The position numbers and the translations under genes are program-made. Positions 53,687 through 62,713 of a stretch of DNA of 64,000 nt are shown here, one piece after another. The notes below the pieces were generated by a model. The model did no database searches. It was not told where the DNA came from and saw only the letters and a program-made list of their open reading frames with translations. This DNA is from RUG12461 sp045657665 (GTDB taxonomy: Bacteria > Bacillota > Clostridia > Lachnospirales > Lachnospiraceae), in assembly GCA_045657665.1 (NCBI GenBank), contig JAZOTN010000001.1, positions 1-64,000 on the forward strand. Reading direction: 5' to 3'. Numbering within the stretch: position 1 is the stretch's first letter; every line of letters begins with the position of its first letter.

Positions 53687-55780
53687 ATGAACGATTACAA
53701 TAATGGCGGCGGTAATAACGGCGACAATAACAATAATCGGAAAAATAACGGTCAGATGATCCTGATCTTTATTGTGACGACGCTGATCGCGTTGTTCGCG
53801 ATGCTGATGATCAACCGGATGCAGTATTCAGGCTCCGTAAAAGAGATTTCATATACGGAATTCCTGGATATGGTTAAGGCGGATGAGGTACAGAGTGTTG
53901 AGATCGGGACCTATCAGATCGACATTACACCAAAGGGCACTGAAAATGCACTGATCCCGGTTTCCTATTATACCGGAGTGGTAAGAAACGACGATCTTCT
54001 GGATCTTCTGACGGAGCATAACGTGGAAGTTACGGGAACCATCCCGAACACCACAAGTACCATGGTCTGGAATATCCTGAGCTTTATCATTCCGCTTGTT
54101 CTGGTATGGATACTGCTCGGATTTTTGATGCGGCGCATGGGCGGCGGCGGAATGTTCGGCGTCGGAAAAAGCACGGCTAAGGTCTATGTGGAAAAACAGA
54201 CAGGCGTGACATTTAAAGATGTTGCCGGTCAGGATGAGGCAAAGGAATCGCTTCAGGAGGTTGTGGATTTCCTTCACAACCCGAAGAAATATCAGGAGAT
54301 CGGCGCGAAGCTCCCGAAAGGGGCGCTTCTTGTGGGTCCTCCGGGAACCGGAAAAACACTGCTTGCCAAGGCTGTTGCCGGAGAAGCCGGTGTTCCGTTC
54401 TTTTCACTGGCCGGTTCCGACTTTGTGGAGATGTTCGTTGGCGTCGGTGCATCCCGTGTGCGTGACCTCTTCCGTGATGCGGAAAAGAATTCACCCTGTA
54501 TTATCTTTATCGATGAGATCGATGCGATCGGAAAAAGCCGCGACACGCGCTTTGGCGGTGGAAATGATGAGCGTGAGCAGACGCTGAACCAGCTTCTTGC
54601 GGAGATGGACGGATTTGATACCAGTAAAGGTCTTCTCGTGCTTGCAGCAACAAACCGGCCGGAGGTGCTTGATAAGGCATTGCTTCGTCCCGGGCGTTTT
54701 GACCGACGGATCATCGTGGATCGTCCGGATATGAAGGGCAGGCTTGAGACTCTGAAGGTTCACAGCAAGGATGTTCACATGGATGAAACCGTGGACCTGG
54801 ATGCGATCGCGCTTGCTTCGGCGGGACTTGTCGGTTCGGACCTGGCAAATATCATCAACGAGGCCGCGATCAATGCGGTCAAGAAGGGACGGAAGTTCGT
54901 TAACCAGACAGATCTTTTTGACGCGTTTGAGCTTGTTGCGGTAGGTGGAAAGGAAAAGAAAGACCGCGCCATGAGCGAAAAGGAGCGGAAGATCGTATCC
55001 TATCATGAAGTTGGTCACGCGATGGTTTCCGCATTACAGAAGAATACCGAGCCGGTGCAGAAGATCACGATCGTTCCGAGGACCATGGGGGCTCTCGGAT
55101 ATACGCTGCAGACACCTGAGGAGGAGAAATTCCTTGAGACCAAGGATGAGCTCGAGGCAAAGATTGTGACATTTATGGGAGGAAGAGCCGCAGAAGAGCT
55201 GGTCTTCCATTCTGCTACGAGCGGAGCGGCGAATGATATCGAGCAGGCGACCAAGATTGCCCGCGCTATGGTCATGCAGTTCGGAATGAGCAAGAAGTTC
55301 GGTATGGTGAGCCTTGCAACGATTGATTCCGCATATCTCGACGGCAGAGCACATTTTGACGGCGGTGACGCAACGGCTGCCGAGATCGACCGTGAAGTGC
55401 AGCGGATGATCCAGGAAGCTTATGACAAGGCAACGGAGCTTCTTAAGGAAAACCGCGATATCATGGATGAAATCGCGAAATATCTGTATGAGAACGAGAC
55501 CATCACAGGAAAAGAATTTATGGATATTTTCCGGCGGCTGAAGGGTATTCCGGATCCGGAAAAGGAGAAGGAAGAGAATTCGAAAGAAGATGAGCCTCTG
55601 GCGGAGTTTGTTGCATCCGAGGCGGATGAGAAGGATTCCGGTTCCGAGAAAAAAGACCGGAAGCTTTTCGGCGGCATTACGGGAAGCCTTCGCAAGGAAG
55701 CCGAGGATATGTTTGAAGAAGATGATTTTAAAGTGATCGGCGGAACGATAGATCTGGTAGCGGATGATAACCATGGGTGA
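53687..55780 (+). CDS. ftsH: ATP-dependent zinc metalloprotease FtsH
   Basis: The 697-aa membrane protease starts at 53687 (MNDYNNGGGNN) with AAGGGAG upstream. An Asn/Gly-rich head precedes two transmembrane helices around an outer domain (residues about 25-150). The AAA domain has GPPGTGKT, the Walker B IIFIDEIDAIG and SRH RPGRFDRRI. The zinc site HEVGH has ligands His440 and His444. The C-terminal tail is acidic. It degrades membrane and regulatory proteins as a hexamer. The 3' end overlaps uvrC. Confidence 0.96.
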   Translation: MNDYNNGGGNNGDNNNNRKNNGQMILIFIVTTLIALFAMLMINRMQYSGSVKEISYTEFLDMVKADEVQSVEIGTYQIDITPKGTENALIPVSYYTGVVRNDDLLDLLTEHNVEVTGTIPNTTSTMVWNILSFIIPLVLVWILLGFLMRRMGGGGMFGVGKSTAKVYVEKQTGVTFKDVAGQDEAKESLQEVVDFLHNPKKYQEIGAKLPKGALLVGPPGTGKTLLAKAVAGEAGVPFFSLAGSDFVEMFVGVGASRVRDLFRDAEKNSPCIIFIDEIDAIGKSRDTRFGGGNDEREQTLNQLLAEMDGFDTSKGLLVLAATNRPEVLDKALLRPGRFDRRIIVDRPDMKGRLETLKVHSKDVHMDETVDLDAIALASAGLVGSDLANIINEAAINAVKKGRKFVNQTDLFDAFELVAVGGKEKKDRAMSEKERKIVSYHEVGHAMVSALQKNTEPVQKITIVPRTMGALGYTLQTPEEEKFLETKDELEAKIVTFMGGRAAEELVFHSATSGAANDIEQATKIARAMVMQFGMSKKFGMVSLATIDSAYLDGRAHFDGGDATAAEIDREVQRMIQEAYDKATELLKENRDIMDEIAKYLYENETITGKEFMDIFRRLKGIPDPEKEKEENSKEDEPLAEFVASEADEKDSGSEKKDRKLFGGITGSLRKEAEDMFEEDDFKVIGGTIDLVADDNHG

Positions 55781-57674
55781 TGATATTCAATCACAATTTA
55801 ATTTCAAAGAAGAGCTGAAAAAACTCCCGGACAAACCGGGAGTTTATCTTATGCATGACAAAAATGATGCCATCATCTATATCGGAAAAGCAAGGAGCCT
55901 TCGGCACCGCGTGCGTCAGTATTTTCAGGCGAGCCATTCGGAGGGACTTAAGAAAGACCAGATGGTCCGTAAGATCGCCCGGTTTGAATACATCGTGACG
56001 GATTCCGAACTGGAGGCGCTTGTTCTCGAGTGTAATCTCATCAAGGAGCATGTCCCGAAATACAATACCATGCTCCGGGATGACAAGACCTATCCCTATA
56101 TCAAAGTGACACTTGCGGAGACATATCCCCGTGTGCTTTTTTCAAGACAGATCAAAAAGGATCGCTCAAAGTATTTCGGTCCCTATACCAGTGCATTTGC
56201 GGTCAAAAACACGATCGAACTGATCGGGAAACTGTATCATCTGCGAACCTGCAGCAGGGTGCTGCCCAGGGATATCGGGAAAGACCGGCCCTGTCTCAAC
56301 TACCATATCGGTCAGTGTGACGCACCGTGTCAGGGGAAGATTTTGCCGGAGGAATACCGGAAATCCGTGGAGATGGCGCTCCGGTTTCTGAACGGCGACT
56401 ATGAACCTGTTATCTCAATGCTGGAAGAGCAGATGAATGCATGTTCGGAGAATCTGGAATTTGAAAAAGCTGCGGAATATCGGGATCTCCTCTCGAGCGT
56501 GAAGCAGATCTGCGAAAAACAGAAGATCACTTCGTTTGAGGAAGAAGACAAGGATATCGTTGCGCTTGCGGTTGACGGCGATGATGCTGTGGTACAGGTG
56601 TTCTTTATACGAAGCGGCAAACTGATCGGGAGAGAGCATTTCTATATGCGTGTGCGTACTGATGATGAAAAATCCCAGATTCTTTCCGCGTTTCTCCGTC
56701 AGTACTATTCCGGAACACCGCTGATCCCGAAAGAGATCCACCTTCAGGAGGAGATTGACGATCTGGAAGTGATCACAGACTGGCTTTCGGAGCGCAGGGG
56801 AAACCGCGTGTATATCCGGATCCCGCAAAAAGGACTCAAGGAGCGCCTTGTTTCCCTTGCGGAGGAAAATGCCAGAATGGTGCTCGGGAAAGACCGTGAC
56901 CGTATGAAACGCGAAGAAGGCCGGACAATCGGAGCCATGAAGGAGATAGCAGAGCTCCTTGGAATGGAGCGCCTCGGCCGTGTGGAGGCTTATGATATTT
57001 CCAATATCAGCGGGTTTCAATCGGTTGGTTCCATGGTGGTTTTTGAAAAAGGAAAACCGGTGCGGTCGGATTACCGGAAATTCCGCCTCAGAACAGTGCA
57101 GGGTCCGGACGATTACGCATCGATGAGGGAGGTTCTCACACGCCGCTTCCTTCACGGGCTTTCCGAGCAGGAAAAACTCCGCGAAGAAGGACGGGATGAA
57201 GAATTCGGGAGTTTTACGCGTTTCCCGGATCTGATCATGATGGACGGCGGAAGGGGACAGGTCAACATTGCGCTTCAGGTTCTTTCAGAGCTGGGACTTG
57301 AGATACCGGTCTGCGGGATGGTAAAGGATGATAATCACCGGACAAGAGGGCTTTATTTCCACAATGTGGAGCTTCCGATCGATGCCGCCAGCGAAGGGTT
57401 TAAGCTTATTACACGCGTACAGGATGAGGCCCATCGTTTTGCGATCGAGTACCATCGCACGCTTCGCGGCAAAGAACAGGTTCATTCGGTACTGGATGAG
57501 ATCCCGGGCATCGGCCCTGCGAGAAGGAAAGCTCTGATGCGGCGGTTTCGCTCTCTTGAGGCAGTGAGAGACGCGGATATGGAGACACTCCTTACCGCTG
57601 ATTCTATGAATGAACGGGCTGCCCGGGCGGTTTATGATTTCTTTCACGCGCAAGACAAAGACGAGAGTATGTGA
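55764..57674 (+). CDS. uvrC: excinuclease ABC subunit C
   Basis: The 636-aa endonuclease makes both incisions in nucleotide excision repair. It has the GIY-YIG domain (KPGVYLMHDKNDAIIYIGKA), a UVR motif near residue 205-240, the RNase H-like C-terminal nuclease (VEAYDISNISGFQSVGSMVVF, then DLIMMDGGRGQV) and a helix-hairpin-helix end (IPGIGPARRKALMRRF). The start overlaps the ftsH stop by 17 bp; a second ATG at 55773 is equally possible, and neither has a good ribosome binding site, so coupling to ftsH is likely. Confidence 0.96.
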   Translation: MITMGDDIQSQFNFKEELKKLPDKPGVYLMHDKNDAIIYIGKARSLRHRVRQYFQASHSEGLKKDQMVRKIARFEYIVTDSELEALVLECNLIKEHVPKYNTMLRDDKTYPYIKVTLAETYPRVLFSRQIKKDRSKYFGPYTSAFAVKNTIELIGKLYHLRTCSRVLPRDIGKDRPCLNYHIGQCDAPCQGKILPEEYRKSVEMALRFLNGDYEPVISMLEEQMNACSENLEFEKAAEYRDLLSSVKQICEKQKITSFEEEDKDIVALAVDGDDAVVQVFFIRSGKLIGREHFYMRVRTDDEKSQILSAFLRQYYSGTPLIPKEIHLQEEIDDLEVITDWLSERRGNRVYIRIPQKGLKERLVSLAEENARMVLGKDRDRMKREEGRTIGAMKEIAELLGMERLGRVEAYDISNISGFQSVGSMVVFEKGKPVRSDYRKFRLRTVQGPDDYASMREVLTRRFLHGLSEQEKLREEGRDEEFGSFTRFPDLIMMDGGRGQVNIALQVLSELGLEIPVCGMVKDDNHRTRGLYFHNVELPIDAASEGFKLITRVQDEAHRFAIEYHRTLRGKEQVHSVLDEIPGIGPARRKALMRRFRSLEAVRDADMETLLTADSMNERAARAVYDFFHAQDKDESM

Positions 57675-57709
57675 TATACTTTATCGTAGGTTTTGGAGAA
57701 ACTGACAGT

Positions 57710-57845
57710 GATGTCGTATTAGTCACATGGCACGTATGTGCCATGCGAATCTGCGCAAAGGTCCGTGCGGACGTACCAGTACGTCCGGCCGGACTTCTGT
57801 GCAGATCGCACATGCGGCTGCGCCGCATTTCGCTAATACGACATC
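57710..57845. repeat. three-hairpin palindromic repeat, copy 2
   Basis: The 136-bp element lies between uvrC and hprK. The outer stem GATGTCGTATTAG / CTAATACGACATC is a perfect 13 bp. Inside are hairpin ATGGCAC-GTAT-GTGCCAT, a long arm (ATCTGC/GCAGAT, GTCCG/CGGAC, CGGACGTAC/GTACGTCCG) and hairpin ATGCGGC/GCCGCAT. Compared with copy 1, paired changes keep the stems in at least four helices. It ends 28 bp before the hprK start and could be part of its leader. Confidence 0.85.
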
Positions 57846-57873
57846 CGTAAAAAAACTTCACAAGGAGGTCACG

Positions 57874-58812
57874 ATGAATACCGGTTCAAAACAGGTTACT
57901 GTTGAGAAAATAGCAAAAATGCTGAATCTGACGAATCTGACGGAAGAGATTGACCTTTCCGAAAAACAGATCGTTCTCTCGGATGTTAACCGTCCTGCGC
58001 TGCAGCTCAGCGGATATTTTGATTATTTCGAGCAGAAACGTGTGCAGCTCATCGGAAATGTAGAATACAATTATGTTCGTCAGCAGCCTGTGAAACAGCG
58101 GCTGGAGATCAACAAGCAGTTCTTCGCGTTTGATATTCCCTGTGTCATCTTCTGCAGGAACTTAAAGCCTGATGAGGATATCCGTCAGATTGCGATCGAT
58201 AATCATGTACCGCTTCTCTCAACAAGTCGTTCCACTTCGGAATTCACCGCGGAATTGATCTACACCCTCAAGGAAGAGCTGGCGCCCATGATCACGATCC
58301 ATGGAGTTCTTGTGGATGTATATGGTGAAGGCCTCCTGATCACGGGGGAAAGCGGGATCGGAAAGAGCGAGGCAGCTCTGGAACTGATCCGCAGAGGACA
58401 CCGTCTCGTGACGGATGACGTGGTGGAGATCCGCAAGATCAACGAGCATACGCTGGTCGGCTCTTCGCCGGACATTACGAAGCATTTTATCGAGCTCAGG
58501 GGTATCGGGATTATAGATGTAAAAGCGCTGTACGGTGTGGAATGTGTCAAGGAAAAGCAGAACATCGATCTGGTGATCCAGCTGGAGGACTGGCAGAAAG
58601 GCAACGAGTATGATCGCCTAGGGATGGAGGAGGAATATACGGAGTTTCTCGGGAACAAAGTGGTCTGTCACTCACTTCCGATCCGGCCGGGGCGGAACCT
58701 CGCGGTCATCTGTGAAACCGCGGCCGTCAACCATCGCCAGAAAAAGATGGGCTATAATGCAGCAAAGGAACTGTACAGAAGAGTACAGGAGAATCTCGGA
58801 ACACAGAACTGA
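57874..58812 (+). CDS. hprK: HPr kinase/phosphorylase
   Basis: The 312-aa enzyme phosphorylates Ser46 of HPr and controls carbon catabolite repression. The start at 57874 (MNTGSKQVTVEKIAKML) has AAGGAGG 5 nt upstream; the longer frame from 57727 reads through the palindromic repeat and is rejected. The P-loop is GESGIGKSEAALELIRRGH, followed by DDVVEIRK and the HPr-K/P signature (ELRGIGIIDVKALYG). ptsH itself is not in the window. Confidence 0.96.
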   Translation: MNTGSKQVTVEKIAKMLNLTNLTEEIDLSEKQIVLSDVNRPALQLSGYFDYFEQKRVQLIGNVEYNYVRQQPVKQRLEINKQFFAFDIPCVIFCRNLKPDEDIRQIAIDNHVPLLSTSRSTSEFTAELIYTLKEELAPMITIHGVLVDVYGEGLLITGESGIGKSEAALELIRRGHRLVTDDVVEIRKINEHTLVGSSPDITKHFIELRGIGIIDVKALYGVECVKEKQNIDLVIQLEDWQKGNEYDRLGMEEEYTEFLGNKVVCHSLPIRPGRNLAVICETAAVNHRQKKMGYNAAKELYRRVQENLGTQN

Positions 58813-58844
58813 CCTGTCATCAAGAAAAAGAACGGAGCAAAAAA

Positions 58845-60245
58845 ATGGAAAGAGAAAACGCATGGAAATCTTATACGCAGACAGAAGTTAAAAAGGCATT
58901 TAATTTTGCAGAAGAATACAAGGCATTTCTCTCGGAATGCAAAACAGAACGTGAATGCACGGCATACTTCATAGAGAAAGCCGAAAAAGCCGGTTTTCGG
59001 AATCTGACGGATGTGATCTCGTCCGGGAAAAAGCTGAAGGCCGGCGATAAGGTTTACGCAGACAATTACGGAAAAGCCATCGCGCTGTTTATCATTGGAA
59101 GCGAAAAAATTGAAAGAGGAATTAATATTTTAGGAGCCCACATTGATTCACCTCGTCTGGATCTGAAGCAAAATCCGTTATACGAGGACAGCGAGCTTGT
59201 TTTGCTGGATACGCATTATTACGGCGGCGTGAAGAAATACCAGTGGGTAACGCTTCCGCTCGCACTTCACGGAGTGATCATCAAGAAGGACGGGACGCGC
59301 GTGACGGTCAATGTCGGGGAAAAACCGGAGGATCCGGTATTTGGCGTCAGTGATCTTCTGATCCATCTTTCCGCAACGCAGCTTGAGAAAAAGGGTGCAA
59401 AGGTGGTTGAAGGAGAGGCGCTGGATGTCCTCGTCGGCAGCATGCCGAAGAAAGCGGCCAAAAAGGATGATGAAAAGGCGAAAAAGGATGCAGTCAAGGA
59501 TCATATCCTCGAGATCCTGAAAAAAGAATACAAGATCGAGGAGGAAGATTTCCTTTCGGCCGAGATTGAAGTGGTGCCGGCGGGCACAGCGCGTGATTAC
59601 GGCTTCGACCGGAGCATGATCATGGGATACGGTCATGACGACAGGTGCTGTGCGTATCCGTCGTTTGAAGCGATCGTAGCGGCGGGAAAGCAGAAACGCA
59701 CATCCTGCTGTCTGCTGGTTGATAAGGAAGAGATCGGGTCTGTCGGAGCGACCGGCATGGAGTCCCGGTTTTTCGAAAATACGCTGGCGGAAGTGATGAA
59801 TGCATGCGGACAGTACTCCGAGCTTGCACTCCGGCGTGCGATCACGGCTTCCAAAGCACTTTCCTCCGATGTTTCCGCGGCATTTGATCCGAATTATCCC
59901 ACCGTGATGGAAAAGAAGAACTGCGCATATTTCGGACGGGGCATTGTTTTCAATAAATACACGGGTTCCCGCGGGAAATCCGGTTCGAACGACGCGAATG
60001 CGGAATACATGGGGGAACTTCGCAGGATTTTCGATAAGAACAAGGTCTTTTTCCAGACGGCAGAACTTGGTAAGGTCGATCAGGGCGGCGGCGGAACCAT
60101 TGCCTACATCCTGGGAAATTACGGGATGCAGGTGATTGACAGCGGCATAGCGGTTTTGAATATGCATGCACCTTGGGAGATCATCAGCAAAGCGGACCTT
60201 TACGAAGCATATAAGGGATATCTTGTTTTCTTAAAAGAAGCTTAA
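58845..60245 (+). CDS. M18-family aminopeptidase
   Basis: The 466-aa zinc aminopeptidase has the M18 metal-binding segments: GAHIDSPRLDLKQNP (about residues 97-111), VDKEEIGSVGATGMES (about 290-305) and a final INMHAPWEI-type stretch (VLNMHAPWEIISKADLYEAY) with the last His ligand. A Lys-rich insertion (PKKAAKKDDEKAKKDAVKD, about 204-222) is unusual. The family trims N-terminal acidic or neutral residues from peptides. It lies between hprK and murB and is probably cotranscribed. Confidence 0.92.
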   Translation: MERENAWKSYTQTEVKKAFNFAEEYKAFLSECKTERECTAYFIEKAEKAGFRNLTDVISSGKKLKAGDKVYADNYGKAIALFIIGSEKIERGINILGAHIDSPRLDLKQNPLYEDSELVLLDTHYYGGVKKYQWVTLPLALHGVIIKKDGTRVTVNVGEKPEDPVFGVSDLLIHLSATQLEKKGAKVVEGEALDVLVGSMPKKAAKKDDEKAKKDAVKDHILEILKKEYKIEEEDFLSAEIEVVPAGTARDYGFDRSMIMGYGHDDRCCAYPSFEAIVAAGKQKRTSCCLLVDKEEIGSVGATGMESRFFENTLAEVMNACGQYSELALRRAITASKALSSDVSAAFDPNYPTVMEKKNCAYFGRGIVFNKYTGSRGKSGSNDANAEYMGELRRIFDKNKVFFQTAELGKVDQGGGGTIAYILGNYGMQVIDSGIAVLNMHAPWEIISKADLYEAYKGYLVFLKEA

Positions 60246-60300
60246 ATAAATAATTAAAATAAGATTTAACACAATAGATTAAAAGAGGATTTAATAATAT

Positions 60301-61233
60301 ATGAATCCACATCAAGTTGCAGAAGAGCTTCGTGATCTCATCAATCAAAAGCAGGATCCCGAGGTTCGCGCAGACATCCGGGAATCCGAACCCATGCGTG
60401 CGCACACAACATTCCGTGTCGGGGGTCCGGCAGAGGTTTTTGTGACAGCTACGGAGGGAGCGGTATGCCTGATCCGTTCGTATTGTGACCAAAACACCAT
60501 TCCGCTTTTTCTTATCGGACATGGAAGCAATCTCCTTGTTCCGGACGAGGGCCTGAAAGGCGTTGTGCTTTCCCTGGAACCGGGCGATCCTTTCGCCGAG
60601 GTAAGGGGAGAGTGTCTCCATGCTTCTGCCGGGACGCTTCTCGGCAGCATCGCGGGTCTTGCCCTTTCATCGGGACTTGGCGGACTGGAATTTGCTGCCG
60701 GTATTCCGGGAACAGTCGGTGGCGGGGTTGTCATGAATGCCGGTGCATATGGTGGGGAACTGAAGGATATCCTTACCTCGGCCAGGGTTTTGACAAGAGA
60801 CGGTGAGGTCAGGAGTGTCGCCCTTTCGGAATTGTCTCTTTCCTATCGCAGCAGCAGTGTCCAGAAAAACGGGTGGTTCGTGTTGTCAGCAGATTTTTTA
60901 CTGCATTCGGATGATACTATTTCGATCCGGGAAAAAATGGATGATTTTGCAAGGAGAAGAAGAGAAAAGCAGCCTTTGGAGTATCCCAGCGCCGGAAGCA
61001 CTTTCAAAAGACCGGAGGGATACTTTGCCGGAAAGCTGATCGAAGACGCCGGATTAAGAGGCTTTACGATCGGAGACGCGTGTGTTTCCGAAAAGCATTG
61101 CGGATTTGTCATCAACCGTGGAAATGCAACCGCGTCAGATATCCTTTCACTGATAAAGGAAGTACAAAAGAGAGTATATGAATCGAGCGGCGTGAAACTG
61201 GAACCGGAGGTTAAAATTCTATGCGATTTGTAA
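60301..61233 (+). CDS. murB: UDP-N-acetylenolpyruvoylglucosamine reductase
   Basis: The 310-aa FAD enzyme reduces UDP-GlcNAc-enolpyruvate to UDP-MurNAc. It has FRVGGPAEVFV and FLIGHGSNLLVPD, GLEFAAGIPGTVGGGVVMNAGAYGG (about residues 134-158) and YPSAGSTFKRPEGYFAGKLIEDAGLRG (about 236-262), as in type IIa MurB. AGAGGATTT serves as ribosome binding site. It overlaps rapZ by 13 bp. Confidence 0.96.
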   Translation: MNPHQVAEELRDLINQKQDPEVRADIRESEPMRAHTTFRVGGPAEVFVTATEGAVCLIRSYCDQNTIPLFLIGHGSNLLVPDEGLKGVVLSLEPGDPFAEVRGECLHASAGTLLGSIAGLALSSGLGGLEFAAGIPGTVGGGVVMNAGAYGGELKDILTSARVLTRDGEVRSVALSELSLSYRSSSVQKNGWFVLSADFLLHSDDTISIREKMDDFARRRREKQPLEYPSAGSTFKRPEGYFAGKLIEDAGLRGFTIGDACVSEKHCGFVINRGNATASDILSLIKEVQKRVYESSGVKLEPEVKILCDL

Positions 61234-62096
61234 TTCTTACCGGAATGTCCGGATCCGGAAAGAGTACGGCGATGAAGATGATGGAGGATATCGGTTTTTT
61301 CTGTGTCGACAACCTTCCCATCTCTTTTCTGGAACCGTTTATGGATCTTGCCATGGGGGAAAATTCCGAGCTTCAAAGGGTGGCGGTCGGTATCGATATC
61401 CGGAGCGGTCGCCCGATCGGAGAACTCGCAGAGGTGCTTGACCGTTGCCGGACGACCGGAAGGAATGTTGAAGTGCTGTTCCTTGATGCCGATGATTCGG
61501 TTCTTCTCAAACGCTACAAGGAAACCAGACGGAGCCACCCGCTCGCGGAAAATGACCGTCTGGAGAGCGGGATCGAGAAGGAGAGAGAAAACTTAAAGAT
61601 CCTTCGCGATAATGCGACATATATCCTTGACACCAGCAATCTTCTGACCCGTGAACTGAAAGAGGAGCTCGGCAGGATCTTTATCGATAACCGCGACTAT
61701 AAAAACCTGTTTGTCACCATTCTTTCCTTCGGATACAAATACGGGATCCCTGCGGATTCCGATCTGGTCTTTGATGTGAGATTTCTCCCGAATCCTTATT
61801 ACGTGGAAGAACTCCGTAAGAAAACGGGCATGGATCAGGAAATCAAGGACTTTGTCATGAAGTATGAAGAAGCGCATGTCTTCATGGATAAACTATATGA
61901 TCTGGTTCAGTTTCTCCTTCCGAACTATGTGAAGGAGGGAAAGAGCAAGTTGGTGATCAGCATCGGATGCACCGGCGGGAAGCACCGTTCGGTAACGCTG
62001 GCGGAAGAGCTTTATCAGCGGCTTTCCGAGGATGACCGGTACGGACTCAAGATCGTTCACCGCGATATCGACAAGGACGCGTTAAGGGGAAAATAA
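61221..62096 (+). CDS. rapZ: RNase adapter / nucleotide-binding protein RapZ (YvcJ)
   Basis: The 291-aa P-loop protein has GMSGSGKSTAM (residues 8-18), the DxxxFFCVDNLP segment and the C-terminal signature IGCTGGKHRSVTLAEEL (about 252-268). In E. coli RapZ controls GlmZ decay; in Firmicutes YvcJ has a role in competence and nucleotide binding. Its partner gene yvcK, usually between yvcJ and whiA, is missing here. Overlap with murB implies coupling. Confidence 0.95.
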   Translation: MRFVILTGMSGSGKSTAMKMMEDIGFFCVDNLPISFLEPFMDLAMGENSELQRVAVGIDIRSGRPIGELAEVLDRCRTTGRNVEVLFLDADDSVLLKRYKETRRSHPLAENDRLESGIEKERENLKILRDNATYILDTSNLLTRELKEELGRIFIDNRDYKNLFVTILSFGYKYGIPADSDLVFDVRFLPNPYYVEELRKKTGMDQEIKDFVMKYEEAHVFMDKLYDLVQFLLPNYVKEGKSKLVISIGCTGGKHRSVTLAEELYQRLSEDDRYGLKIVHRDIDKDALRGK

Positions 62097-62098
62097 AG

Positions 62099-62713
62099 AT
62101 GTCTTTTGCCGGCAATGTCAAGGCGGAGCTGAGGGAAAAGAAGAAAAAGGGTAAAGACGACGGAAGGTTTGTACTCCGGGACGCCTTTCTTTCTTCCGGA
62201 ACCATGAGCGACCCCGGGAAATCCTATCATTTTGAGATTGTATGTGAAAGCCGCAGCGAGGCGGAAAACTATGCGGGGATCATGCGTGATTTTTCTCTGG
62301 ACGCCAAGGTGACCGAGAGAAAGACGCATTTTGTCGTATACCTCAAGGAAAGTGATGAGATCGCGGACATGCTCCGGATCCTCGGAGCCAGCAGGTCTCT
62401 CATGGAATACGAAAACATCCGCATCCTGAAGGAGATGAGAAGTTCTGTAAACCGGAGAGTGAACTGCGAAACGGCAAACATTAATAAAACCGTGGATGCT
62501 GCGATGAAGCAGCTTCAGGATATCAGGTTAATAGAAGAAAAGAAGGGACTCTCGGAGCTCCCGGAGACGCTTCGTGAGATGGCGGAGATAAGGATTCAGC
62601 ATCCCGATGCGAGTCTCACTGAGCTTGGAGAATACTTTAATCCGCCTATCGGAAAGAGCGGTGTCAACCACAGACTTAGAAAATTAGCACAGATTGCGGA
62701 GGATTTGGCTTGA
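62099..62713 (+). CDS. whiA: WhiA-like protein, shortened at the N-terminal domain
   Basis: The 204-aa protein is about 110 residues shorter than ordinary WhiA (about 310 aa). It keeps the first 15 or so residues (MSFAGNVKAELREKKK), then goes straight to the second LAGLIDADG-like half (RFVLRDAFLSSGTMSDPGKSYHFEIV) and retains the complete C-terminal DNA-binding domain (ENIRILKEMRSSVNRRVNCETANINKTVDAA to GKSGVNHRLRKLAQIAEDLA). The frame is open throughout, so this looks like a clean internal deletion, not a broken gene. WhiA regulates division and sporulation genes. Confidence 0.9.
   Translation: MSFAGNVKAELREKKKKGKDDGRFVLRDAFLSSGTMSDPGKSYHFEIVCESRSEAENYAGIMRDFSLDAKVTERKTHFVVYLKESDEIADMLRILGASRSLMEYENIRILKEMRSSVNRRVNCETANINKTVDAAMKQLQDIRLIEEKKGLSELPETLREMAEIRIQHPDASLTELGEYFNPPIGKSGVNHRLRKLAQIAEDLA

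Noticed and set aside
57727..57873. N-terminal extension of hprK through the repeat
   Set aside because: The added residues are encoded by the palindromic element; the ATG at 57874 has a perfect AAGGAGG and gives the normal HprK start.
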